From Stutzerimonas stutzeri (lineage in GTDB: Bacteria; Pseudomonadota; Gammaproteobacteria; Pseudomonadales; Pseudomonadaceae): 64,000 nucleotides of DNA. Position numbers and translations under genes: made by a program. Location of the stretch: positions 124,001-188,000 of the forward strand of contig NZ_JAMOIH010000007.1 in NCBI RefSeq assembly GCF_024448955.1. The letters run 5' to 3'. This document shows, piece by piece, positions 8,008 to 17,683 of the stretch. The notes below the pieces were generated by a model. That model saw nothing but the letters and a program-made list of their open reading frames with translations. It made no database searches and had not been told where the DNA came from. How positions within the stretch are numbered: the first letter of the stretch is position 1; each line of letters starts with the position of its first letter.

Positions 8008-9252
8008 ATGCGAATTGCGGTAATCGGCGGCGGCGTCATCGGGCTGACCACGGCCTATGCACTGGTGCGCCAAGGCCATCAGGTCGAGCTGATCGAGAAA
8101 CGCGATCAGGTGGCGCTGGAGACCAGCTTCGCCAATGGTGGCCAGCTGAGTTATCGCTACGTATCGCCGCTGGCCGATGCCGGTGTGCCCTTGCAGGCGC
8201 TCGGCTGGATGTTCCGCGGCAACGATGCCCCACTGCGTTTCCGGCCCAAGATGAGCATGCAGCAGTGGCGCTGGTGCTCGCGTTTCCTGCTCGCCTGCCG
8301 CCGCTCGACCAATAAGCGCAACGCCTCCCACTTGCTGCGCCTGGCCCTTCATAGCCAGCAGGTGTTGCGCAACTGGCGCGAACAGGACGGCTTGGACGAC
8401 TTCGCCTGGCGCGCCAACGGCAAGCTGGTGATCTACCGCGACCGTGCCAGCTTGGACAAAGCCGCCTCAGGTCTGAGTAACGAAGGCAATCAGCAGCTGT
8501 TCGATGCCGATCAATGCGCAGCCATTGAGCCCGCATTGCAGCCTTTGGCTGGCGCCCTACAAGGGGGCATCTACTCGCCCGGCGACGAAGTCGCGGACTG
8601 TCACCTGTTCTGCCGACGGTTGCTGGAACGGCTTAGCAAGTCGCCCAACTTTCACCTGCACAGCGGTCAGACGGTCAATACATTGCGCAGCGAGCATGGC
8701 CGCGTACGCGCGGTGGTGCTCGGCAACGACGAACTGACCGTGGATCACCTAGTGATCGCCGCCGGCGCTGCCAGTGTGGCGCTGCTGCGACCGCTCGGCA
8801 TCGAATTGCCGATCTACCCACTCAAGGGGTACAGCCTGACGTTGCCGTTGCGCAGCCATGCCGGAATCCCTGATACCAACGTCACCGACTACGACAACAA
8901 GGTGGTTTACGCGCGCCTCGGCGATAACTTGCGAGTGGCGGCGATGGTCGATATCGGCGGCTGGGATGCGAGCCTGGATCAGGGGCGGATCGCCATGCTG
9001 CAGCACCTCGCCAGCGAGACCTTTCCCGCCGCGGGGGACTATCGCAGCGCTACCCAGTGGGCGGGCCTGCGCCCGGCGACGCCAGAGGGTACGCCGCTGC
9101 TCGGCGCGACTACGCTCGACAATCTCTGGCTCAACGTCGGCCATGGCAGCCTTGGTTTCACCTTGGCCTGCGGCAGCGCCGACCTGCTTTGTGGTCTGAT
9201 TGGCGACCAGCGCCCTGCCGTTGCGCTGGATGGTCTGACCCTCGCGTCCTGA
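8008..9252 (+). CDS. FAD-dependent D-amino acid dehydrogenase (DadA family)
   Basis: A 414-residue flavoprotein of the DAO/DadA family. The N-terminal dinucleotide motif is IAVIGGGVIGLTTAYAL, followed by ELIEKRD, and the C-terminal half has the GLRPATPEGTPLLGAT and NVGHGSLGFTLACGSADL segments that close the FAD site in DadA. The product would be an imino or keto acid with electrons passed to the respiratory chain. GGAG lies seven bases before the ATG; an in-frame ATG 60 bases upstream lacks support. RidA next door would hydrolyse the imino acid. Substrate is unknown; it may be a DadA paralogue rather than the D-alanine enzyme, because no dadX racemase is adjacent. Confidence 0.88.
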   Translation: MRIAVIGGGVIGLTTAYALVRQGHQVELIEKRDQVALETSFANGGQLSYRYVSPLADAGVPLQALGWMFRGNDAPLRFRPKMSMQQWRWCSRFLLACRRSTNKRNASHLLRLALHSQQVLRNWREQDGLDDFAWRANGKLVIYRDRASLDKAASGLSNEGNQQLFDADQCAAIEPALQPLAGALQGGIYSPGDEVADCHLFCRRLLERLSKSPNFHLHSGQTVNTLRSEHGRVRAVVLGNDELTVDHLVIAAGAASVALLRPLGIELPIYPLKGYSLTLPLRSHAGIPDTNVTDYDNKVVYARLGDNLRVAAMVDIGGWDASLDQGRIAMLQHLASETFPAAGDYRSATQWAGLRPATPEGTPLLGATTLDNLWLNVGHGSLGFTLACGSADLLCGLIGDQRPAVALDGLTLAS

Positions 9253-9278
9253 TTTGCATTACTTCAAGAGGAATACGT

Positions 9279-9632
9279 ATGACCCTGCAACGCATCGAGA
9301 CCAACGAACGCATGTCCGCCGCCGTGACCTTTGCCAACCTGGTATTTCTGGCCGGACAGGTGCCGGATGACCGTAGCGAAGATGTCGCCGGGCAGACCCG
9401 CCAGGTGCTGGCTAAGATCGATAGGCTGCTGGCCGCGGCCAGCTCCGATCGCTCGCGGACGCTGAGCGCGCAGATCTGGTTGAAGAACATCGACGCCGAC
9501 TTCGCGGCGATGAACGCTGTGTGGAGCGAATGGTTGCCCGCCGGTTGCGCGCCGGCCAGGGCCACCGTCGAAGCGCGCCTCGCTTCTGCGGACGTGCTCG
9601 TGGAAATCATGGTGATCGCCGCCAGCGCCTGA
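9279..9632 (+). CDS. RidA-family imine deaminase
   Basis: A 117-residue protein of the RidA/YjgF family, whose trimers hydrolyse reactive 2-imino acids to keto acids and ammonia. The segment VTFANLVFLAGQVPDD and the APARATVEARLA segment carrying the conserved arginine are recognisable. AAGAGGA precedes the ATG, 26 bases after the dehydrogenase stop. The pairing is functionally sensible: the dehydrogenase makes an imino acid and RidA clears it. It is slightly shorter than the main RidA, so probably a locus-specific paralogue. Confidence 0.9.
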   Translation: MTLQRIETNERMSAAVTFANLVFLAGQVPDDRSEDVAGQTRQVLAKIDRLLAAASSDRSRTLSAQIWLKNIDADFAAMNAVWSEWLPAGCAPARATVEARLASADVLVEIMVIAASA

Positions 9633-9750
9633 GCGGTTCCTCCGTAGCAGAGCTGGCAGCGATGCCCGATAAGCCGCCGTCGCCGTGATGGACGACACGT
9701 GAGCTGACCCCTTGTTTCACCAATAACAACAACATGAGAGGGATTCGACG

Positions 9751-10722
9751 ATGAATCAGAGTATCCGTATCGGTCTGCTGGGCTGTGCCTTGGCAGGCTC
9801 GCTGAGTGCAACCACGGCTGTGGCCCAAGAGCGCTTCGTCACCATCGGCACCGGTGGCCAGACCGGCGTCTACTACACCGCTGGACAATCGGTGTGCCGC
9901 CTGCTCAATCGCGCCGAGGTGCAGCCGGCGATCAAGTGCAACGCGCCGTCCACCGCCGGCAGCGTCACCAATATCGTTTCGTTGCGCAACGGCGAATATG
10001 AGTTCGGCTTCATCCAGTCCGACCATCAGCACAAAGCGCTGAAGGGGCTCGCGCCGTTCGACAAGGACGGTCCGATTGATGAGCTTCGGGCGGTGTTCTC
10101 CTTGCAGACAGAAATCCTCACGGTGGTGGCCCGAGCCGACAGTGGCATCAAGACATTCGATGATCTCAAGGGCAAGCGAGTGAACATCGGCGTGCCGGGC
10201 TCCGGCAGCCGCGACACCTTCGACGAGGTGATGAAGGCCAAGGGTTGGACCAACGCCGACTTCTCTCTGGCCGGCGAACTCAAGCCCGCGGAAATGGCTT
10301 CGGCGCTCGGCGACAACAACCTCGACGCCATCACCTACGTGGTCGGCCATCCCAGCGGCGCCATTCAGGAGGCGCTGACCAATGTCGAGGCCGAGCTGAT
10401 TCCGGTCAGCGGTGCGGAAATCGAGAAGTTTCTCCAGGGTGCCGATTACTACACCGCCGCCGAAATTCCAGCTGGACTCTACCCAGGCGTGGATGCGGCG
10501 GTGCCTTCGATTGGCGGCAAGGCCGTGCTGGCGACCACCGCTAAGGCCGACCCGGAAGTGGTGTATCAGCTGGTCAAATCAGTGTTCGACAACCTAGAAC
10601 GATTCAAGCGCCTGCATCCTGCCTTCGCCAATCTGGAAGCCAAGGACATGATCCGCGTCGGCCTCACCGCGCCGCTGCACGAGGGTGCCGAGCGGTTCTA
10701 TAAGGAGAAAGGCTGGTTGTGA
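9751..10722 (+). CDS. TAXI-type TRAP transporter solute-binding protein
   Basis: A 323-residue periplasmic binding protein of the TAXI family. A signal peptide ends near AVAQ, followed by ERFVTIGTGGQTGVYYTAGQSVCRLLN, the family signature opening, and later FDDLKGKRVNIGVPGSGSRDTFDEVM. GAGAGGGA precedes the ATG. TAXI proteins normally work with a large fused DctQM permease encoded next door, but no intact permease gene follows; only a short coupled ORF does. The location after dadA-like and ridA genes suggests an amino acid or related acid as ligand. Confidence 0.92.
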   Translation: MNQSIRIGLLGCALAGSLSATTAVAQERFVTIGTGGQTGVYYTAGQSVCRLLNRAEVQPAIKCNAPSTAGSVTNIVSLRNGEYEFGFIQSDHQHKALKGLAPFDKDGPIDELRAVFSLQTEILTVVARADSGIKTFDDLKGKRVNIGVPGSGSRDTFDEVMKAKGWTNADFSLAGELKPAEMASALGDNNLDAITYVVGHPSGAIQEALTNVEAELIPVSGAEIEKFLQGADYYTAAEIPAGLYPGVDAAVPSIGGKAVLATTAKADPEVVYQLVKSVFDNLERFKRLHPAFANLEAKDMIRVGLTAPLHEGAERFYKEKGWL

Positions 10723-10877
10723 CCGAATTGCGCTGCTCTGACAGGGCGGCGCTTTCCATCAATGCCGTGCAGCTCACTGACGATGCAGGCAAGGTGAGCG
10801 TCCCACGGCACTTAGGCGTCTGGATCCTCGCAGTCATCCGTCGCGCCGCAGCGATGGCATTCCCTGATCGATGGTAG
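10719..10877 (+). pseudogene. 52-codon ORF coupled to the TAXI gene, possible stump of a TRAP permease
   Basis: A GTG at 10719 overlaps the TAXI stop codon by four bases (GTGA), with AAGGAG upstream, and opens a frame of 52 codons ending TAG. The product starts VTELRCSDRAALSIN, continues with acidic residues, then PRHLGVWILAVIRR as if approaching a membrane helix, and stops at PDRW. A polar stretch before a first helix is what a fused TAXI-type permease has at its N-terminus, and such genes usually overlap the binding-protein gene. I infer a deletion that removed the permease. It could instead be a genuine small protein or chance. Confidence 0.4.
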
Positions 10878-10930
10878 TGACCATCGCGTTTACCCGCCTC
10901 GCTTTATCTTTCTTGCCGCGCAGCCTTGGT

Positions 10931-10963
10931 GGCTGATCTTGATGGCTGATCTTGATGGCTGAT
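10931..10963. repeat. 13-bp tandem repeat, about 2.5 copies
   Basis: GGCTGATCTTGAT occurs twice head to tail, followed by GGCTGAT of a third copy, in the non-coding stretch between the possible permease stump and ybiT. The rest of that gap (10878-11124) holds a possible -10 box, TACAAT, about 100 bases before ybiT, and nothing else recognised. Confidence 0.85.
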
Positions 10964-11124
10964 GGCGCAGCCGACCGAACGGACACGCGAAGCCCTGTCG
11001 AATCGCGGCCATCCGCACTACAATGCACGCCCTTTACGCAACTCGCCTCTCGCACCGGTCGGATCGACCGGGCTTGGTCGCGTCTGTGCCGCACCCCGGC
11101 CTCTCTGAAACCCAGGACACCGCT

Positions 11125-12711
11125 TTGATCTCCACAGCTAACATCACCATGCAATTCGGCGCTAAGCCTCTGTTCGAGAACGTTTCCGTCAAGTTCGGCA
11201 ACGGCAATCGCTACGGCCTGATCGGCGCCAACGGCTGCGGCAAGTCGACGTTCATGAAAATCCTCGGCGGCGATCTGGAGCCTTCCGGTGGCCAGGTGAT
11301 GCTCGAACCCAACGTACGTCTGGGTAAGCTGCGCCAGGATCAGTTCGCCTACGAAGACTTCAATGTCATCGACACGGTGATCATGGGTCACGAGGAGCTG
11401 TGGAAGGTCAAGGCCGAGCGCGAGCGTATCTATTCGCTGCCGGAAATGAGCGAGGAGGACGGCATGGCCGTGGCCGAGCTGGAAACCGAGTTCGCCGAGC
11501 TGGACGGCTACACCGCCGAATCCCGCGCCGGCGAGCTGCTGCTGGGCCTGGGCATTCCGCTGGAGCAGCACTTCGGCCCGATGAGCGAAGTGGCGCCCGG
11601 TTGGAAGCTGCGCGTGCTGCTGGCCCAGGCGCTGTTTTCCGACCCGGAAGTGCTGCTGCTGGACGAACCGACCAACCACCTGGATATCAACACCATCCGC
11701 TGGCTGGAAGACATTCTCAAAGTCCGCAACGGCACCATGATCATCATTTCCCACGACCGGCACTTCCTAAACAGCGTGTGCACGCACATGGCCGACCTGG
11801 ATTACGGTGAGCTGCGTCTGTTCCCCGGCAACTACGACGAGTACATGACCGCGGCCACCCAAAGCCGCGAGCGCCTGCTGTCAGACAACGCCAAGAAGAA
11901 AGCGCAGATTGCCGAACTACAAACCTTCGTCAGCCGCTTCTCGGCCAACGCCTCAAAAGCCAAGCAGGCCACCTCGCGCGCCAAGCTGATCGACAAAATC
12001 CAGCTCGACGAAGTCAAACCGTCCAGCCGCGTCAGCCCGTTCATTCGCTTCGAGCAGACCAAGAAACTGCACCGTCAGGCCGTGACGGTAGAAAGCCTGG
12101 CCAAGGGCTTCGACGGCAAGCCACTATTCAAGAACTTCAGCTTCACTGTCGAAGCCGGTGAGCGCGTCGCTATCATCGGCCCCAACGGCATCGGCAAGAC
12201 CACGCTGCTGCGTACTTTGGTCGGCGACCTTCAGCCGGATGCCGGCTCGGTGAAGTGGACCGAAAGCGCTGACGTCGGCTATTACGCGCAAGATCATGCC
12301 GAAGATTTCGAAGATGACGCGACCCTCTTCGACTGGATGGGCCAGTGGACCCAAGGCGGCGAGCAGCTGGTGCGCGGCACTCTCGGCCGCATGCTGTTCT
12401 CCAACGACGAAATCCTGAAATCGGTGCGAGTAATTTCCGGTGGCGAGCAGGGCCGCATGCTGTTCGGCAAGTTGATCCTGCAAAAGCCCAACGTGCTGGT
12501 GATGGACGAACCGACTAACCACCTGGACATGGAATCCATCGAGGCGCTGAACCTGGCGCTAGAGAACTATCCGGGTACGCTGATCTTCGTCAGCCATGAC
12601 CGCGAGTTCGTAGGCTCGCTGGCCACGCGCATCATCGAGCTGTCCGAGTCGGGCGTGACCGACTTTAGCGGCACCTACGATGATTACCTGCGCAGCCTCG
12701 GCGTGATCTAA
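11125..12711 (+). CDS. ybiT: ABC-F family ATPase, YbiT type
   Basis: A 528-residue soluble protein with two ABC ATPase domains and no membrane part, the ABC-F ribosome-associated class. Domain 1 has Walker [10 protein letters not shown] and Walker [13 protein letters not shown] charged linker follows (about 245-320), and domain 2 has GPNGIGKTT and [10 protein letters not shown]. Near-identity of long stretches to E. coli YbiT, such as [22 protein letters not shown], makes the subgroup call firm. The start is a TTG giving (M)[11 protein letters not shown], aligned with the YbiT N-terminus; the frame is open upstream but that region does not fit the family. Role: probably ribosome rescue or translation-factor-like activity. 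Confidence 0.92.
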   Translation: MISTANITMQFGAKPLFENVSVKFGNGNRYGLIGANGCGKSTFMKILGGDLEPSGGQVMLEPNVRLGKLRQDQFAYEDFNVIDTVIMGHEELWKVKAERERIYSLPEMSEEDGMAVAELETEFAELDGYTAESRAGELLLGLGIPLEQHFGPMSEVAPGWKLRVLLAQALFSDPEVLLLDEPTNHLDINTIRWLEDILKVRNGTMIIISHDRHFLNSVCTHMADLDYGELRLFPGNYDEYMTAATQSRERLLSDNAKKKAQIAELQTFVSRFSANASKAKQATSRAKLIDKIQLDEVKPSSRVSPFIRFEQTKKLHRQAVTVESLAKGFDGKPLFKNFSFTVEAGERVAIIGPNGIGKTTLLRTLVGDLQPDAGSVKWTESADVGYYAQDHAEDFEDDATLFDWMGQWTQGGEQLVRGTLGRMLFSNDEILKSVRVISGGEQGRMLFGKLILQKPNVLVMDEPTNHLDMESIEALNLALENYPGTLIFVSHDREFVGSLATRIIELSESGVTDFSGTYDDYLRSLGVI

Positions 12712-12730
12712 CGGATCGCAGCGATAGAAG

Positions 12731-12756
12731 ACGCCCCGCTAGCACGGGGCGTTTTT
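12731..12756 (+). terminator. Rho-independent terminator of ybiT
   Basis: ACGCCCCG and CGGGGCGT form an 8-bp stem around a six-base loop, followed by TTTTT, 20 bases after the ybiT stop. Confidence 0.9.
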
Positions 12757-12800
12757 GCATCTGTACCCAGTTGTCGCCTCCAGCTTCGCCTGAGCCTGGA

Positions 12801-13490
12801 TCAAATCTGCGGCAATAATCGGTGGAGGCGCTGGAGATACAGATAGTCGAACCACGCAACCTGATGCGCGATGACGATCAGCCAGAACACCAGCTGGAAC
12901 GACAGTTTGCGGGTTTTGTGTCGCAACCATTGCTGGGCGATCAATGCGCCCGGCCAGCCACCGAGTAATTCGACCAGATGCAGCCGCGCCTCGGGTGTGC
13001 GCCAACCACTGCGCAACGCGCGGCGTTTGTCATGCAGATACAGCCCAAAGGCCAGCAAACTAGCCAGTACGTATGCGAACAGCGGCCAGTTGCTGCCCTG
13101 CTCCGCCAATCGAAGGCTGCCGAGCGCAGGCAGCAGACAGAGCGGGAACAACCCCAGCGCTTTCAATAGCGGCTGCTGCAACGGACCGTTACGGCGTGCG
13201 CGCGGCGCGGGCTTCACAGACTGCGTGGGGCGGGATTTCGGCAGGGACGGTTTGCGGCGTATGGCTGGTTCGTCGAGGGAAAGCGGCGCATCAAGCCGGA
13301 TATGCGTAGCACGCAGGCGCCCGGCCTTGTCGGGTTCGCTCAGATACAGCACCCGGTCGCCTTGCACCGGGCGACGCACGCCACGCATGGCCGAGATATG
13401 GGCGAAGACATCACCACTACCCTGCTCTGGCCGGATGAAGCCAAATCCTTTTTGGTCATCCCAGCTTTTAAGCTGACCGCGTAATTCCAT
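12801..13490 (-). CDS. Cold-shock domain plus DUF1294 membrane protein
   Basis: A 229-residue two-part protein. Residues 1-68 are a cold-shock nucleic-acid-binding domain with RNP1 GFGFIRPE and RNP2 VFAHIS. A basic, proline-rich linker (about 70-105) leads to a C-terminal DUF1294 domain with about four hydrophobic helices and the usual YLHDKRRAL and HLVELLGGWPGALIAQQWLRHKT segments. The combination is widespread in gammaproteobacteria but its role is unknown; tethering RNA to the membrane is a guess. It is convergent with ybiT. Confidence 0.92.
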   Translation of the reverse strand: MELRGQLKSWDDQKGFGFIRPEQGSGDVFAHISAMRGVRRPVQGDRVLYLSEPDKAGRLRATHIRLDAPLSLDEPAIRRKPSLPKSRPTQSVKPAPRARRNGPLQQPLLKALGLFPLCLLPALGSLRLAEQGSNWPLFAYVLASLLAFGLYLHDKRRALRSGWRTPEARLHLVELLGGWPGALIAQQWLRHKTRKLSFQLVFWLIVIAHQVAWFDYLYLQRLHRLLPQI

Positions 13491-13562
13491 GACGGGTGAT
13501 CCGGTTGGCAGGGACCGGGATTCTAATGCGTCGCTCGGTTCATGACGAGCCGCCCCAACCGC

Positions 13563-14537
13563 TTATCGGGGTGATGCGTAGCGGCGCTCGAGGAAACCCA
13601 GCAACAGTCGGTTGACCTGTTCGGGCTGCTCGCTCTGTACCCAGTGGCCACAGTCGCTGAGCAGGTGCTGCTCGAGGTCTGGGACCCAGGAGGGCATCTT
13701 CTGCAGCGTATGCGCTTCTAGCGTGCCTACCGGGTCCTTGTCGCCCAGCAGGAAAAGTGCTGGCTGCTCGGCCTTGCGCTCGGCCAGCGGCGCGGTTCGC
13801 TCCCAGTTACGTTCGAAATTCCGATACCAGTTCAGCGCACCGCGAAATCCACGCCCCTCGAAGGTCCGTACGTAGACGGCAAAGGCTTCCGGATCACACC
13901 AAGCCGGCGGCGAGCCGGGATCCTGCATGCCGAGATAGAGCGTGCTGCCGGCAGGCTTGTCTTGCAGGAAAAAGTTCTTCGGGACGGCCGCCGAGGTGTT
14001 ATGCATCATCATCCTCAAGGTGCGCGGAATGTCCGGATCCAGCTCGGCCTCGGCAACGCCTGGCTGCTGAAAATAAAGGATGTAGTGGAAGCGATCGGAG
14101 AACTGGCTGCGGATGATGTCGATGGCGGGCTTCTTCGGGCGGCCGCCATAAGGTACGGCCATGGCAGCCACGGCGCGGACCCGCTCCGGCTCGAGGAGTG
14201 CCAGGTGCCATGCAACCGGTGCACCCCAGTCATGCCCTATCACGGCCACCGAGCGGTGCCCGAGCTGGTCCATCGCTGCCTGGATATCGCTACATACGGT
14301 GATCAGATCGTAATCCGCAACGTCATCCGGGGCGCTGCTTTGGCCGTAGCCGCGCATCTCCGGAACCAGCACCCGGTAGCCTGCGTCGGCCAACGGCTGA
14401 ATCTGATGTCGCCACGAGTACCAGCTTTCAGGGAAGCCGTGCAGCAACCAGGCCACTAGGCCCTCTGTCGGCCCGGCGCTATAAACGCTAAGCGTAATGC
14501 CATTGACCGACAGCAGTTGGTGTTCGTATTCGTGCAC
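13563..14537 (-). CDS. Alpha/beta hydrolase, epoxide-hydrolase-like
   Basis: A 324-residue alpha/beta hydrolase. HGFPESWYSWRHQ is the oxyanion-hole motif, GHDWGAPVAWHLA holds the nucleophile (Asp rather than Ser), and the C-terminal DCGHWVQSEQPEQV holds the catalytic His. HGFPESW together with GHDWG is characteristic of soluble epoxide hydrolases, though fluoroacetate dehalogenase relatives share it. The GTG at 14537 is preferred because AAGGAG precedes it by six bases; a TTG six codons earlier overlaps that site. The 3' end of uppP's neighbour region is 32 bases upstream. Substrate unknown. Confidence 0.85.
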   Translation of the reverse strand: MHEYEHQLLSVNGITLSVYSAGPTEGLVAWLLHGFPESWYSWRHQIQPLADAGYRVLVPEMRGYGQSSAPDDVADYDLITVCSDIQAAMDQLGHRSVAVIGHDWGAPVAWHLALLEPERVRAVAAMAVPYGGRPKKPAIDIIRSQFSDRFHYILYFQQPGVAEAELDPDIPRTLRMMMHNTSAAVPKNFFLQDKPAGSTLYLGMQDPGSPPAWCDPEAFAVYVRTFEGRGFRGALNWYRNFERNWERTAPLAERKAEQPALFLLGDKDPVGTLEAHTLQKMPSWVPDLEQHLLSDCGHWVQSEQPEQVNRLLLGFLERRYASPR

Positions 14538-14569
14538 GGAGCGCTCCTTCAGCAATGGCCTTCAGGCGC

Positions 14570-15400
14570 TCAACCCGCCGCGGTGCTCCAGTCGATCAGG
14601 CTGAACTGCCAAGTCGCCAGGATGATGATGCCGAAGACGATTCGGTACCAGGCAAATGCCGCATAGCTATGGTTGCCTATGAATTTCAGCAATGCCCGTA
14701 CCGCCAGCATCGCGAAGATGAACGATGTGACGAAGCCTATCGCGAACACCGGAAAGTCGCCCGGCTGGAACAGCTCGCGGTATTTGTAGCCCGAGTACAC
14801 TGCGGCGCCAACCATGGTCGGCATCGCCAGAAAGAAAGAAAACTCGGTAGCTGCCTTGCGCGACAGTCCGAATAGCAGACCACCGATGATGGTGGCGCCA
14901 GAGCGCGAGGTACCCGGAATAAGCGCAAGGCATTGAGCGAAACCGACCTTCAACGCGTGGGTCCAGCGCATGTTGTCGACGGTTTCGGCTTGCACTTCAT
15001 GCCGGCGCTTTTCCGCCCAGAGCATCACCACGCCACCGATGACCAGCGCGGTCGCCACGGTGATTGGGTTGAACAGATATTCATGAATCAGGTCAGCGAA
15101 GGCCACACCCAGTACCACAGCCGGCATGAATGCCACCAGCAGATTGGCGGTGAACTTCTGCGCTTGCCGCTCTTTAGGCAAGCCGACCACGACGTCGATG
15201 ATCTTGCGGCGGTATTCCCAAACCACAGCCAGAATCGCGCCCAGCTGAATGATGATATTGAAAGCAAGCGCCCGTTCGCCACCGAACCCGATCAGGTCGG
15301 CAACGATGATCTGGTGTCCGGTGCTGGAGACCGGCAGGAACTCCGTGATGCCCTCAACCACCCCTAGAAGCAACGCCTGAAAAGCAACCCAAAGATCCAT
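14570..15400 (-). CDS. uppP: Undecaprenyl-diphosphatase UppP (BacA)
   Basis: A 276-residue inner-membrane enzyme that recycles the lipid carrier of peptidoglycan synthesis by removing a phosphate from undecaprenyl diphosphate; overexpression gives bacitracin resistance. Both catalytic motifs are intact: [14 protein letters not shown] near residue 16 and [13 protein letters not shown] near residue 160. Eight or so hydrophobic helices and normal length. The 282 bases upstream, before the chemoreceptor gene, hold no gene or clear signal that I can see apart from a T-rich run. Confidence 0.96.
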   Translation of the reverse strand: MDLWVAFQALLLGVVEGITEFLPVSSTGHQIIVADLIGFGGERALAFNIIIQLGAILAVVWEYRRKIIDVVVGLPKERQAQKFTANLLVAFMPAVVLGVAFADLIHEYLFNPITVATALVIGGVVMLWAEKRRHEVQAETVDNMRWTHALKVGFAQCLALIPGTSRSGATIIGGLLFGLSRKAATEFSFFLAMPTMVGAAVYSGYKYRELFQPGDFPVFAIGFVTSFIFAMLAVRALLKFIGNHSYAAFAWYRIVFGIIILATWQFSLIDWSTAAG

Positions 15401-15682
15401 CTACTCCCCAATAGCGGTGCAGACCACCGCGCTCGAATATGCAACGAAGGTATATGTCAGATAGCCACTCAGGGCGCTGTTCTGACTCGTTGGTGCCAAG
15501 TAAATTCAATGCATCGACATGCGGCGCTCATCTTTTTTTTAGAGCAGCCGAAAAGCTATTCGATGGCCCAGCAGTAGACGCTGGGGTCTTGCGACTCATC
15601 AGGCAGGCACGGCGCCAAGCTCCCTGCGAAGCAATGCACGAATAATAATTAAGAGAAGTCTTCAACAGGAGCATACAAACTC

Positions 15683-17317
15683 ATGAATCTGCTAAGAAAT
15701 TTTCCGATCAGCAAACGCCTTTGGCTGATCCCGGCGTTAGCAATCGCCATGCTTTTCATCCTGGGCCTGTTGATGATCCAGCAAGTGCGGACCGACCTGT
15801 ACAAAGGCAAGCAGGTCATGACGCAAAACATCGTCGAGACCGCCAACGGCATTCTCAGCCATTACCAGCAACTCGAAGCGAACGGCTCGCTGAGTACTGC
15901 CGAGGCGCAAAAGGCGGCGATGGACCAGATTCGCCTGCTCCGCTATGGGCAGGACGATTACTTCTGGATCAACGACATGAAGCCAACAATGCTCATGCAT
16001 CCGATGAAGCCGGAGCTCGATGGCCAGGACCTGTCCAAGACCAAGGATCCGAACGGCAAGGAGCTGTTCAACGAAATGGTTCGGGTTGCACAGCGTCAGG
16101 GCGCGGGTCTGGTGGACTATCAATGGGCGAAGCCGGGAGAGGTAGATCCCGTACCGAAGATTTCCTATGTCGAACTGTTCAAGCCCTGGGGTTGGATCAT
16201 CGGCACGGGCATCTATGTTGACGATGTCGAGGCAGAGTTCCAGCGTTATGTGGTTCGCTTTTCGATCATTGGCTTGGTGATCGCCTCGCTGATGGCCGTG
16301 CTGGTCGCCATTCTGATCCGCAGCATTACCAAACCGCTGCGCGATTCCATGCAAGCCATGGCCAACATAGCCAGCGGCGAAGCCGACCTCACGCGTAGCC
16401 TCGACGTCTCGGGCAATGACGAGTTGACGACCTTGAGTCGTGACTTCAACACCTTTACCCAAAAGCTCCGTACGGTCATCACCCAACTGTTCGAAACGTC
16501 GGGCTCGCTAGACCAGTCATCCAACGCCCTCGGTGGGCTGGCCGGCCAGGCCCACAAACAAAGCCAGCAGCAATCCCAGCAGATGGAGCTGGTCGCCACG
16601 GCCATCAACGAAGTGACTTACGCGGTACAGGAAGTGGCAAAGAATGCCGAGCATGCTTCGAACGAGGTGAACGACGCGGAGAAGCAGGCCGATCTAGGGC
16701 AGCGCAATATCGACGCCAGCCTGCAACAAATCGATCAACTGTCGACGACGATCAAAGAGGCGGTTGGGGTGATTCAATCGCTGGCCGAAGAAACCACCCA
16801 GATCGGCTCGGTCCTCGAAGTCATCGGGTCGATTGCCGAACAGACCAATCTCCTCGCGCTAAACGCCGCAATCGAGGCGGCACGTGCCGGCGAACAGGGA
16901 CGCGGTTTTGCCGTTGTGGCTGACGAGGTCCGCCTGTTGGCGCAGCGCACCCAGACCTCGACAGCGGAAATTCACACGATGATCGAACGCCTGCAGAAGA
17001 ACTCGGGAGCTGCAGTCACCGTCATCATGAATAGCAGTCGCGCCTCACAGGCTACAGTTGAACAGGCCAGTCAGGCCGGTGAGAGCCTTGGCCAGATCGC
17101 TCAGGCGCTGCGCAATCTGTCAGGTCTGAATGCTTCGATTGCCAGTGCGACGTTACAGCAGAGCCACGTCGTCGAGGACATCAATCAGAACGTCACTCAG
17201 GCAGCCGGACTGGCGCAGGAAAGCACCCTGGCTGCCGAACAATCGAGCGCGGCAGGCAAACAACTTGGTGATTTGGCAGAACAGTTGAATCGATTGCTCA
17301 AGCAATTCAAAGTCTGA
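15683..17317 (+). CDS. Methyl-accepting chemotaxis protein with a single Cache domain
   Basis: A 544-residue chemoreceptor. Helix 1 spans about 12-33. The periplasmic sensor (about 35-190) is a single Cache type, recognisable by [19 protein letters not shown] and [25 protein letters not shown]. Helix 2 is at about 193-215, followed by a HAMP domain and a long coiled-coil signalling domain. The highly conserved tip [32 protein letters not shown] that contacts CheA/CheW is intact. There is no C-terminal CheR-binding pentapeptide. CAGGAG lies 11 bases before the ATG. Related receptors often sense organic acids; the ligand here is unknown. It is a single-gene unit. Confidence 0.95.
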   Translation: MNLLRNFPISKRLWLIPALAIAMLFILGLLMIQQVRTDLYKGKQVMTQNIVETANGILSHYQQLEANGSLSTAEAQKAAMDQIRLLRYGQDDYFWINDMKPTMLMHPMKPELDGQDLSKTKDPNGKELFNEMVRVAQRQGAGLVDYQWAKPGEVDPVPKISYVELFKPWGWIIGTGIYVDDVEAEFQRYVVRFSIIGLVIASLMAVLVAILIRSITKPLRDSMQAMANIASGEADLTRSLDVSGNDELTTLSRDFNTFTQKLRTVITQLFETSGSLDQSSNALGGLAGQAHKQSQQQSQQMELVATAINEVTYAVQEVAKNAEHASNEVNDAEKQADLGQRNIDASLQQIDQLSTTIKEAVGVIQSLAEETTQIGSVLEVIGSIAEQTNLLALNAAIEAARAGEQGRGFAVVADEVRLLAQRTQTSTAEIHTMIERLQKNSGAAVTVIMNSSRASQATVEQASQAGESLGQIAQALRNLSGLNASIASATLQQSHVVEDINQNVTQAAGLAQESTLAAEQSSAAGKQLGDLAEQLNRLLKQFKV

Positions 17318-17345
17318 CCGTAGACTTACCGCTGATAGTTCGTAT

Positions 17346-17375
17346 GGCCAGTTCCCAAAGGAACTGGCCTTTTTT
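17346..17375 (+). terminator. Rho-independent terminator of the chemoreceptor gene
   Basis: GGCCAGTTCC and GGAACTGGCC form a perfect 10-bp stem around CAAA, followed by six T. Confidence 0.95.
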
Positions 17376-17683
17376 ATTTCGACCATCTACTGCGACTTTT
17401 CGCCACGCTCCAAGTACTCAAAACGGAACGCCAAGCGTAAAGATGACTGCCCTTGAACTGCTGCAGGCCAGGCAGCATCAGGCTTTCATGGCCCGATTAA
17501 TCCAAACCTCGCGCCCGCAACTAATCCTATACCTTCGGCTAATTGCAAAAATCTCCAGCAATTACGAACTGTCTGTGTGACTTATCAGTCCTCTGTGTAC
17601 ATCAATGGATATGTAAGCCAATGCCGGCAGCCTGGCGGCAGGCTCAATCCGAATTTTGGTATCACCTAGAGAGACATGCCCCC
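17376..17683. other. Gene-free stretch of about 310 bases
   Basis: No ORF here has a plausible ribosome site and family-like sequence. A small GCCTG/CAGGC hairpin lies at 17630-17643. The stretch presumably carries the promoter of the small protein gene that follows, but I see no convincing -35/-10 pair. Confidence 0.5.

Noticed and set aside
10834-11763. 309-codon leftward ORF
   Set aside because: It is antisense to the conserved ybiT gene; its His/Gln/Arg-rich product looks like the mirror of a GC-rich gene and matches no family.
15401-15682. Possible cyclic di-GMP riboswitch or sigma-28 promoter before the chemoreceptor gene
   Set aside because: No GEMM core and no TAAA-N15-GCCGATAA arrangement was found. 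The 69-codon ORF in this gap lacks a ribosome site and family features.
17344-17580. 78-codon ORF across the chemoreceptor terminator
   Set aside because: It begins inside the terminator hairpin and has no ribosome site.
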